Source: Cryoendolithus antarcticus
Lineage: Eukaryota > Ascomycota > Dothideomycetes > Cladosporiales > Cladosporiaceae
DNA: 64,000 nt
Assembly (NCBI GenBank): GCA_002077065.1
Contig: NAJO01000071.1
Coordinates: 1-64,000, forward strand
Reading direction: 5' to 3'
Position 1 is the first letter of the stretch; each line of letters starts with the position of its first letter. Of this stretch, positions 52,801 through 61,023 are shown piece after piece. Under the pieces are notes generated by a model. The model made no database searches, was not told where the DNA came from, and saw only the letters and a program-made list of their open reading frames with translations. The translations under genes and the position numbers were made by a program.

Positions 52801-54214
52801 CTCGTCGCACACTGGCTCATCTGCCAGTGCAGTTAGTCTTGGAAACTCAAGGCCAGAATCGCAGCCCTTGCCTCGACACAATCCCATATGGGTGCGGGTC
52901 GGCCACTCGCATCACCGAAGTTCTGGCGCTGATTTGGCTAATGCCACGTCTGCACAATCTTTACCAGCAGACAAGATGCAAGATGCCGACCACGGTCAGG
53001 TAGGAAGCTCACAACGCAACAGACAGAGACAAGGTGGCCACCAACTAGATGATGATGATAGGCGTGAGCTTCACACTGGCCAAGACCCCAGGAACGATCA
53101 CACAAGAGGCGGCGATTCATATCGCCCGAGCTATGTCCCACCTCAACCATCAGCCGACACTTCACGTATACCACATCCTCTGCCAAGCAAGCCCACCACA
53201 CAGACGCCAAATAGCTCAGAGGGATTACCCATGGAAGCTCCAAAACCACTGGACTACCGCGAGGCACACCAGGAGCGAAGACGAGACTTCTTCCGCGGAG
53301 AGCAGCGAAAGCAGTGGTGAGTGATTTACACTTCGCAGTCCGCTACACTCGTCAGCAGAGAAAAGCTGCACAACATAGCACAGACCATTGGATAGCAATG
53401 AAATCGCAAGATTCCGCATTCCGCTTCTCAATCTTTCACCATAGCTTTCAGCTCTGTTCATCCTTGCCATCTACGATCTGGGAGAGAAATCCCTCTGCAG
53501 GATTGTCGCTAATTAACATTGCGCAGGCTAAGGGAGAAAATCTCACCCGAAACTAGCATCGTTCAAATTCTGCCCTGGCTCGCCAAATACCGCAAGTGTT
53601 ATCCACAGGATCCAGTCACGGCAGGGCAATTCGCCGCAGTCGTAAGTCAGCTGTGCCCACGTATCGGGGCAAGGGAACATGGCGTCCTGCCCGAGACGAC
53701 GGCAGACGATACTGAACCACCCACGGTTTCGCCTCCAACCGCGATGCCAAAGCAATCGCAGCATCAAGCCGAAGCGCTCGGTGATGCTCTGCAAGATATA
53801 ACGCCAGCTCTCCCGGGCCAGCTGACGAATGGTCAAGCACTTAGTATAGTCTCGTCCACGAAGTCCAAATCGAGAGGCTCATCTTCTCAGCGCAGTTCTC
53901 GTCGCTCGCTGCCCTGGGCCACGCTTCCGGAAGGGACTACGAGTACTGCCAACGAGATAGTTCACACTGCACAGCCTGAGCGTCCAAGCCCAGCAAGACA
54001 GGATGACACAGCCAGTTTGCCCGTACTCGAAGCAGGCCAGGACGTTGTCATGACCGGGACAGCAAATGCTGAAGTGACCGTCTTTACGGAGTTCGCCAGA
54101 GCCTGGCACGCCATCAAGCCGGGTGGAGCGTTCGCCAGAGCCAGTAAAACACCTGTTCGTTTACGTGCAGCGGGTGGAAAGTTGGATGTGCTGTCCTGGG
54201 GATTTGGAAAGTAA
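49898..54214 (+). CDS. Candidate TPP1/Tpz1-like telomere protein (N-terminal OB-like domain, long disordered region)
   Basis: Three exons: 49898-50098, 50150-53316 and 53527-54214. The 51-nt intron 1 (GTGAGC...CTGAC...TAG) and the 210-nt intron 2 (GTGAGT...GCAG) both restore the frame, giving about 1351 aa. The only ordered part is N-terminal: MALRHPWLGELIEAELDEVV, then IVRAYISKVGQCLVSDGQIQ, VRATLTSEAWSAYEAGLEAG, GDLICCQKLSVISTPFGPSD and ERIQLRIEQLEYVGKYRKTL. The alternating strand pattern, with SDG-turn and a PWL start, suggests an OB fold like the TPP1/Est3 shelterin family. About 900 Ser/Pro/Arg-rich residues follow, then a short ordered C-terminal block (TSIVQILPWLAKYRKCYPQD). OB-fold and telomere role are inference; another OB protein is possible. 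Convergent with NBS1, 62 bp apart. A start-stop uORF overlaps its ATG. Confidence 0.55.
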
Positions 54215-54276
54215 TCGTATGTATAGCTACAGTGCACACAGTTACTCATCTACCAGCAATTATCCAGACACCCACA

Positions 54277-56682
54277 TCACCCCCTCTTCCGCCGCCTGAA
54301 CTTCAACCCATCATCCTCGTCCTCATCTACATCTACCGCCGCGCCAAGCCGACTCTGCACCATCCTTGCCTTCTTCGCCACACCTCCTGCACTCCCTTCA
54401 GCGATCCGCTTCCTCCCATTCCTCTGACTTTCCGTCCCAAGCGTCTGACTAGGCGTTCCTCCCATGCCCATAACAGCGCCGACATCATGCAGACTCTGAA
54501 GCTCCTCGTCCTGCTGCCGTGACGCTTGGACTCTACGGCGGAAGCGGGACGGGTCTGTGTCTTCGCTAGACGGAATGATGGACTGGCGGGACTGCGATGG
54601 GCCGGTATGCTGGGATTGCGAGGCTTGAGATTTGCGAAGGGTGGATGAGGTGGAGGGTGCGGCGGTATCGACCCAGTACTCCACGCCTAGACCGTTACCG
54701 CGACGCTCGCATTCGACGAGGCTGACCATGACTTTCTGCAGTCTCGGCGCTGTTTCACCTCGTCGTCGGAAACCTTTGAAGTTCTTCCTCCCGTTCCATG
54801 CAGGGTCCCAGCGCTCTGACGGACCTTCAGTCGCATTCCTACGAGAAGGAGGAGGCTTCCGAGCAGGAACAGGAAATGTCTCGACTCTAGCTGATATGGC
54901 TGAGATGTCCATACCCGCGAGCTGCTGTTTAAGCACCTCTTCATCAGCAGCGCGAGCTTCGTCCTCGGCTTTGCGCCGAGCTTCAAGAGCGGCGCGGACG
55001 TCGAGCTCCTTCTCCTTCTTGGCCTTGCGGACTGTAGTAGCTGGTGCTTCTGGGGCGGGCGTAGCGCGTGCTGATGTCGAACCTGCTGCAGCGGCTGTCT
55101 TGCGGCGTTTCATAGCTGCGGCACCAGGAAGTAGAGATTCCATCATCGCTTGCTCTTCTTCCTCTGCAGTCGGCTCAGGTGGCGCAGGGCGCTTGCGGGA
55201 GTTGGGCTGCGTATTGCGGAGAGTCTGCGAGGGCTCATCCATGGAGACATCTTGGATGCTGGGCGCTGGACTGGGTTCGGGAGAGTCTGATGCTGGGCGG
55301 ATGAACTGGCTGGGGTCTGGGTCATCAAACCCCTTGAAGCGCGAGGTTGTGACGATGTGGCGAGTCTTCTTGCGAGTTGTCTCTGGCATCTTGGAGGTTG
55401 CAAACTGTGGCGTCTCAGTGGGTGTTGGCTGCTGCTGTGTTGTAGGTCCCGGATCTTCTTCGCGATCGTCAAGTGCACGGCGGGAGGGAGCGGTGGTGCG
55501 GCTAGCTGCAGTTTCATTCCGCGTTTGTGACCCGTCTGTCTGCTGACTGAGCTGTGGCAATGGCTTACACAAGTCGCTTGGAGTGACCGTAAGTATGGCG
55601 TCCAGAAACTCATTTTGCTCCGCAGACCGCTGACCAAGCTCGGTCTCCATCGCTTGCAAGAAGCGTACGCTCCAGTCATCATCTCTATGCTGCAGTCTCA
55701 CGACCACCACACCACCTTCGCCACTCGTTTGCGTGAGTCGCGGCCTCCGCCTCTCCTTGACACCGGCCAGCTTAACCACATACTGCAACAGCTCCTCGAC
55801 CTCACTGACGCCAGTGTCGACCTCCCAGAGCATAGCCTTGCCACCGCCAGTTGTCACAACCGGCATGAGATTGTCATACTGCGCTTGCGAGAGGAAGACG
55901 AATGTGAAGTGCGCTAGCATGTCCACCCTCTTCGGATCCGGCTTCATCATAGTCTCCGGTCTAGGCACAGGCTCGCTCCCCGGCGGTGTGATGAACTGCT
56001 CCACTTTCGGCCAGTACTGCTCGTAGTCCTCCTCTAGCAGACTCACGACATCCTCGCCATTCGCGTCTTTTCCTCTCCGCTGCGAGACCTCTCCGAGCTT
56101 TTCCAGAAACGCATACCCAATAACCCACTTTCCTTGCAACAGGGCTTGCAATCCCTGCGTGAAGTTTCGCTTCGTTGCAACAACATGGCTGGTCTGATTC
56201 GCCACACACTCCGTCACAAGCTTAACATCGCAATCCTCCAATGCCGCCCTGTACTCCTCCAGCGGATCCTTCTTTGTCTTCTGGCTCTTGGTCAAGTTGC
56301 CGCAGGTGAAGACCACAGCCCGCCACTCCAGCACGAAGCTCTCGCCATATTCTCTCCCTAGGCGGATCGAGAAATTGGCTGCACTCTTGTCAAGCACTTT
56401 GCTGCCCTTCAGCACCGCCTCACCGTTGACGAAGGTGCCGACTTTCGACCCATCTGTGATAGTGATTTCACTTCTCGTATGTATATGCGCCGAGTCTCCA
56501 GGCTTGACAGGGCTGACGTGGATTGTACAGTGTTTCCGCGACACCGATTTGTGGTTTATATAGCGGACTACTTCGCCGCCAGGGGAGCGACCTGAAGTGC
56601 GACCGAGCAAGTGGCCAGTTCCTGGACGCAGCCAGAGAGGCTTGTGATCGAACAGATCGCCAGTGTGGGTGAGGAGCCACAT
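54277..56682 (-). CDS. NBS1: Nibrin/NBS1 (Xrs2), MRN complex subunit
   Basis: Regulatory subunit of the Mre11-Rad50-Nbs1 double-strand-break complex. 801 aa, one exon. The N-terminal FHA domain (about 1-118) begins MWLLTHTGDLFDHKPLWLRP with the phosphopeptide-binding signature NHKSVSRKHCTIHV and LLGRTS. BRCT repeats follow: first about 120-200 (VVFTCGNL...QTSHVVATK...GKWVIGYAFLEKL), second from about 245 (AHFTFVFLSQAQYDNLMPVV). The middle is disordered. A KNFKGF motif at about residue 632, followed by RRR, matches the Mre11-binding NFKxF element of Nbs1 proteins. The C-terminus is basic (LKFRRRKRG). Domain order FHA-BRCT-BRCT plus KNFKxF makes the assignment secure. ATG at 56682. Confidence 0.9.
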   Translation of the reverse strand: MWLLTHTGDLFDHKPLWLRPGTGHLLGRTSGRSPGGEVVRYINHKSVSRKHCTIHVSPVKPGDSAHIHTRSEITITDGSKVGTFVNGEAVLKGSKVLDKSAANFSIRLGREYGESFVLEWRAVVFTCGNLTKSQKTKKDPLEEYRAALEDCDVKLVTECVANQTSHVVATKRNFTQGLQALLQGKWVIGYAFLEKLGEVSQRRGKDANGEDVVSLLEEDYEQYWPKVEQFITPPGSEPVPRPETMMKPDPKRVDMLAHFTFVFLSQAQYDNLMPVVTTGGGKAMLWEVDTGVSEVEELLQYVVKLAGVKERRRPRLTQTSGEGGVVVVRLQHRDDDWSVRFLQAMETELGQRSAEQNEFLDAILTVTPSDLCKPLPQLSQQTDGSQTRNETAASRTTAPSRRALDDREEDPGPTTQQQPTPTETPQFATSKMPETTRKKTRHIVTTSRFKGFDDPDPSQFIRPASDSPEPSPAPSIQDVSMDEPSQTLRNTQPNSRKRPAPPEPTAEEEEQAMMESLLPGAAAMKRRKTAAAAGSTSARATPAPEAPATTVRKAKKEKELDVRAALEARRKAEDEARAADEEVLKQQLAGMDISAISARVETFPVPARKPPPSRRNATEGPSERWDPAWNGRKNFKGFRRRGETAPRLQKVMVSLVECERRGNGLGVEYWVDTAAPSTSSTLRKSQASQSQHTGPSQSRQSIIPSSEDTDPSRFRRRVQASRQQDEELQSLHDVGAVMGMGGTPSQTLGTESQRNGRKRIAEGSAGGVAKKARMVQSRLGAAVDVDEDEDDGLKFRRRKRG

Positions 56683-56941
56683 TGTGTAGTCTTACAGAAG
56701 CTCATCACTGCAAGTAGAAAGTGCGGAGTTAATCGAGTCGTGTACTCGAGTCGTGAGATCGAGGTCGAGAAGGAAACGCGGGGCTTGGAGGCAGCCACGC
56801 GGAAGCCACGCGGTGTCACGTGGCTTTGAACCTCACGCCAAGAAATTGCCACAACTTCCTAAAGCGGCCCGAAACAAATAAAGCACCTTACAATCAACTA
56901 AAACATCTTCTGCGACGTATTCCAAAAGCCAAAAGATGTTG

Positions 56942-57090
56942 CTCCTCGACAGGGAATCGAACCCTATGATGAATGTTAGGGGGTTACTCAATGCGTTGGA
57001 GAATCGAACTACGCACCTGGTCTCCCGCGCTCGTGAAAGCTAGAACTCGTCTTTGACAAGCGGAAATCATGACCACTAGACCATCGGGGA
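56942..57090 (-). tRNA. tRNA-Asp (GTC) with canonical intron and a 53-nt insertion in the T arm; possibly a pseudogene
   Basis: Read on the minus strand from 57090: acceptor TCCCCGA, A box TGGTCTAGTGG, anticodon arm CCGC-TTGTCA with anticodon GTC. After position 37 comes a 24-nt intron (57053-57030) that contains GAC able to pair with the anticodon, as in normal eukaryotic tRNA introns, then C-GCGG closes the stem and GAGACCAGG follows. There a 53-nt insert (57015-56963) interrupts the T stem; it has its own GTTCGATTC element and a TGCGT/ACGCA hairpin. The real T arm resumes as GTTCGATTCCCTG and the gene ends TCGAGGAG at 56942. Removing both inserts leaves exactly 72 nt with a proper T arm. 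The acceptor stem has one C-A mismatch. A TATATAAAG lies about 60 bp upstream (57149 region). Confidence 0.75.
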
Positions 57091-57382
57091 ATTGATCACT
57101 AGTGAGTAATCGATGGTGATTCGATGAATAACATGCTGAAGATGTCGTATATAAAGTCTACATACTTGGAGTGTCGCTTTGTCTACCCGTTGGCCGCCTG
57201 CCCGGAATAGGACAATGGTTCAGTGGATCGCGGTCGGCCAGGGACAATGGGAGATCATTAAACGCTGAGCCTCTACAGAGGCACTGTCAGGCCAAACCAT
57301 TGTGGTGAAGCACTGAAGAGGCCCAAGTCGCATCACTGTGTCAGATGTGGTTCGTGTTGCAAGAGCCTAAGGTCGTCCGCTC

Positions 57383-57830
57383 TCATCTCATCTCGACCTC
57401 GATCATGCGCTCATGAGCTTGCTGAAGTCGCCCAACCACCTCGCTCTCGTAGCCTTTCCCCTCGCTCTGCTCGAGAATCATTTCGATCTGTGACTTCCAG
57501 AATTCCCACCGTCGCAGGCCGAGTATGTGCCGGGAAAAGAAAGGTGGTGAAAGACTCGTCTCCGCCTCAATAGTAAGTGTCGTGAGAGACGTCGAGCCGG
57601 GCTGCGAATAGACCGCACGCGAGTCGGGAGTCGTGAATCGAGCCAATTATGTCGTAGCATTGCACATGATGGAGAAGCAGAGCAGACAGCGTACGTAGTA
57701 AACCTTATATCGTCGACAGCTTCGATTTGTTCCCTCGTGGCGTTGCTTTCTATACCGTTCCGAACGCCCTTCAGCGTTCGCAATGCCTCGATCGGACGCT
57801 GACGCAGATATGGAAGCTGCTATGCCAGGT
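57383..57830 (-). pseudogene. DUF3632-like gene fragment (C-terminal remnant)
   Basis: The frame 57646-57383 ends with an aliphatic/charged helix ILGLRRWEFWKSQIEMILEQ followed by QQAHERMIEVEMR, resembling the C-terminal R-W-x-F-W-K block of the fungal DUF3632 family. Upstream, in another frame, QLPYLRQRPIEALRTLKGVR and NGIESNATREQIEAVDDI read as protein, but no splice pair joins the two cleanly and no start is visible. Best explained as a truncated remnant. DUF3632 assignment is from memory of the motif and is tentative. Confidence 0.4.
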
Positions 57831-58146
57831 AGTAAGCCGGAAATTCCCTACACCACTGGCTTGTGATCAAGCCGCACGTCTTCTCACCAGACGGCCACCG
57901 CATGACCGTGCCTTTCATCACCGCTTCCGGGCATCATCGTACAGTCTCTCGGATGGTGAGATGGCCCTGCGACAACGCACTTCGTGGTCTCGTCCCCGTA
58001 ACGACGAGGCCATCAGTGCCACGAAATCAACGGACGACGGGACGCGCCTGAGCGGCAAGCTAGCCAGAAGTGATCCAGCGAAACTGAGCGAGATGTGCGA
58101 GAAGCGGAGGAGAGTGATGGCGGAGGCAGTGAAGCATCCTACATGA
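57782..58146 (+). CDS. Doubtful small gene, antisense to the DUF3632-like fragment
   Basis: An ATG at about 57783 opens MPRSDADADMEAAMP. A 41-nt intron-like gap (GTAGTA...CAAG) then allows joining to a frame ending SDPAKLSEMCEKRRRVMAEA and a TGA at 58144-58146. The 3' part is charged and protein-like, but the acceptor is weak, the gap lacks a clear branch point, and the 5' part overlaps the opposite-strand fragment. No domain recognised. Confidence 0.2.
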
Positions 58147-58271
58147 GAGGCCCAGAACGGAGTCCAAGGCGGAATTCTTGATAGGTGTCTAGGAGGCATC
58201 GGACGCATATCACAGAGTCAGAGTCAGATATGTAGTAGTGAAGCTCGTCTCCAATTCTCAACACTACACAG

Positions 58272-58487
58272 TTACTTCCTATCCTCCTTCCTCCAATCCC
58301 CCGGCATAAACGCGTGGATAGTCTTCCACCCGTCAACATTCCGCCATAAAGTCAACGCATCAGCGATCATAGCGCCGTCCCTCAATGCTATCAAAACCAC
58401 AAAGAAACCCGGCCAAAATCGCAGAAGCGCCACACCCAGTGATCCAAAAACACCTCCTTGCGCCAGTGCTTCAAAGACCCAAATCAT
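58272..58487 (-). CDS. Possible 71-aa hydrophobic small protein downstream of PNG1
   Basis: Frame from ATG 58487: MIWVFEALAQGGVFGSLGVA, then LLRFWPGFFVVLIALRDGAM (one likely membrane helix), then LTLWRNVDGWKTIHAFMPGD and a charged end. It begins just after the PNG1 stop, on the same strand, so it may simply be PNG1 3' sequence. No homology known. Confidence 0.25.
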   Translation of the reverse strand: MIWVFEALAQGGVFGSLGVALLRFWPGFFVVLIALRDGAMIADALTLWRNVDGWKTIHAFMPGDWRKEDRK

Positions 58488-58504
58488 AAACCACCCGTAC
58501 TCTC

Positions 58505-60038
58505 TCACCGACCCTCCCCATCCCTAGTTGGATCCCTCATCTCGTCCCTGGCGCCCCTACCTCTCGCAAGGCGGCGTCGTTCCCTCTCAGCCTCCTCAGT
58601 GATCTTCTGCGCATCTCCGTCGCCACCCTGTCTGCGATTCACGCCAACGCTGTCTCCCGCGCCCTTACCGCCAGGCAGAATGCGGCTGACCGCGAACGCA
58701 AGACCTTCGATGATATAGCGTCTGAACTCCTCGTCTTCGCGCATATCTTCAGCCATCAAGCGGAACTTTTCTTGCTTGTCCATGTCTTTGCGTCGCAATG
58801 CGCGAATTTCAGCGAGGATGTGCAGGAGGACTGGCTCGGGACACTTGATGCGTGGCGCGGCGCGGGAGGCGGATTGGACGTAGCGACGCGTGACGTCCGC
58901 GCAGCCGTCGGCGGAGAAGGCGATGCAGTATGCGAGATTCTTCTTCCAGCCTACACAACATAATAGTCAGCACACATCCACACAACGTCGCAGAATACTA
59001 GGCAGACTCACCATTCGTATACAACATCGGCGCATCCCAAGCCCCCTCGCAACTATCCACATGCACCCACCGCTTCCGATGCACGCTATAAACCTCCGTC
59101 CACACGTGATCCTCAGAATTCCACACCCACCGTGTCCTGCTCCCGACAGCACGACAAAGCATCGTGAAGCAGTTCGCCCACTCGCCAACTCGTCCACGCT
59201 TCGTTTGCAGCAGCACGAAGGCGTCGTTGTACCGCGGGAAGCGCTCGTAAGCCATGCAATACTGGCTGCTGCACTGGTAGAGTTCTACTCTGCTTGCACC
59301 TCGGGCGGATTCGTCGGGAAGAGGTGCGGCCATGCCTTGGGCTATGGTTGGGGCGCGGCAAACGGCGCATTTGGGGTTGTTGACCCATTCGAAGAAGTCG
59401 CGTTTGAACCACTTCATGAGCGCGCGGACGACGCAGTCTTGGTAGCCCCAAGCTGGCTTCTTGTCTGGACCTAAGCTCGCGGCTTCAGCGGTGAAGAGGT
59501 CAGACTCTTCTTGCGCTTCGTCGTAGATTCGCTGTAAGGGTATGGCGGCGAGGGCTTCGTCTAGGAGGCCAGGGTTCTCCCATTTCAGCGGTGTAGAGGA
59601 GAGGGAGAGCAGCATGCTGCGGAAGCGGAGGGCTTTGGAGTCTGTAGGCGGGGTGGGGGAGATTGGCAGATTCCTGAGCGAGGCTGCGTAAGATGGTGGA
59701 GGGGACATTGGGTGTTGTTGGCTAGACTGCGGGACCAACGGGTGGGGAGGGGGTTGGAATGGTGCGTGTCGAGACGGCATTGGCGGTGCTGCAGCACTTG
59801 CGTCATGGCCATAGCGCGGCGGCAGTGGTGGGGGTTGTTGCGAGTCGACGAAGTAGTCTGCGGGCGCACGAGGATTCGATCGCCGCTGTGAATTTGACCG
59901 AGTGCTCAGCTCGTTCATGCGCTTCGTCGACAATGTCCGTCTGAACTGCTGCGTCAAGTCCATTGCCCAGGTCTCGGAGAGCGGTTGTTGCGGTTGTGGC
60001 ACTGGCTTGCGCCGGGGGACACCAGTGCGGTCGGCCAT
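58505..60038 (-). CDS. PNG1: PNG1, peptide:N-glycanase-like protein lacking the catalytic Cys
   Basis: Transglutaminase-fold protein of the ER-associated degradation pathway. Exon 1 (60038-59012) begins [20 protein letters not shown], with a disordered Pro-rich N-terminus, then zinc-binding Cys pairs (KCAVC; CSSQYC) and the core [20 protein letters not shown], then [15 protein letters not shown] and [21 protein letters not shown] 61-nt intron (58951-59011, GTGAGT, CTGAC, GTAG) joins YTNG to [20 protein letters not shown]. Exon 2 ends at 58505 with a helical [11 protein letters not shown] region. Product 490 aa. Active PNGases have GRCGEW: the Cys is Val 284 here, while His 311 (27 residues on) and Asp 328 (17 further) are kept. 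So glycanase activity is not expected; the Neurospora orthologue is also known as enzymatically inactive but important for polarity. Confidence 0.92.
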
Positions 60039-61023
60039 GGTGTGTTGAGTGTGTGCGTTATGTGCCTGGCCGGTGGTGTAGGCAGCGAGCGTGGTGGTCG
60101 AGCAATGTCGAGTCCTGCCCGCGTGCGCTGTCTTGCTCGTCTTCTCTTCGTCTGATGTGCCGCTGCCACCGTCGGAAGCTCGATCTACACAGCCCGTCCC
60201 GCCGCAAGACTCAGCCTCCACTTTCCCAAGCAGATCGACGCAACGCCTCACACACTCTCAATCAGCAGCAGATGCCGTCGACGTCGATATCGCAATTACA
60301 ATAGTATTGAACGCAGAAGTGCAAGTGAAGTTGAAACCTCTCACCACCGAGCGACGACGACGCCTACGACGCTCACTCGTCCCTCCAAGGGCTTCGGCTG
60401 CCTTTGGGCGAGGATCGTCTGCCACACTTACGCGTCGCCTGCGCTTCACTTACGGACCGCGCCGCCGCTAAGCCGAGAACAGGCATGCCACGCAACCTAC
60501 CCACGCAACATCTCCTGGTGCGCAGTGCTTGTGTCTATCAGATCAGATCTCCACGGTCATGCCTTATCAAGAACATCAAGTATGGTCATGCTTTGATCTA
60601 CTGTTTCATACCGCTGTCATGGAGCCGTCAGCACTGCAGTCTTTACACTTTCCGGATGTATTTCGCCTCCATGGTCAGCCCTCGCTCGTCAGATTACCAA
60701 CACTCTTGGCGCGATGTCGCTGGATGCTTGTCACACGACGACGCGTCTGCTGCATACGTGGGCTCACGCTGGCACGCTGCCTTCAGTAGTACTCCACCCC
60801 ATGGTACAACCTCGCCTATGCGGTGCCCATATGGCCACGTGCTTGAGTGACATGTCCAGAGGCTTATAGTTGGCGGTAAGAACACCGCTATTGAGTCTGG
60901 CCATGGTTGCACGGCTGCACATCGGATGCCTCCTGTCCACTCTTCGGAGTCAATCGGATGGACTGCTGAAGTGGTGGCAGGCGATTGAATCGCTGCAGTC
61001 TGCTCATGTTACATCAAGCTATT
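60039..61023. other. Intergenic, PNG1 upstream region and UTP4 3' side
   Basis: About 985 bp. The minus frame extends upstream of the PNG1 ATG to 60251, but the extra residues are Gly/Thr-rich and likely leader. Plus-strand frames at 60091-60850 overlap each other without features. No gene supported. Confidence 0.4.

Noticed and set aside
54632..55546. Long plus-strand frame (304 codons) antisense to NBS1
   Set aside because: Ser/Arg/Val-rich mirror of the disordered NBS1 coding region, with no domain and no independent start or promoter features.
22300..56700. Apparent cluster of genome-maintenance genes (SMC1, RAD2, TPP1-like, NBS1)
   Set aside because: They are separated by many unrelated genes on both strands and have no shared regulatory signature; chance is the simplest explanation.
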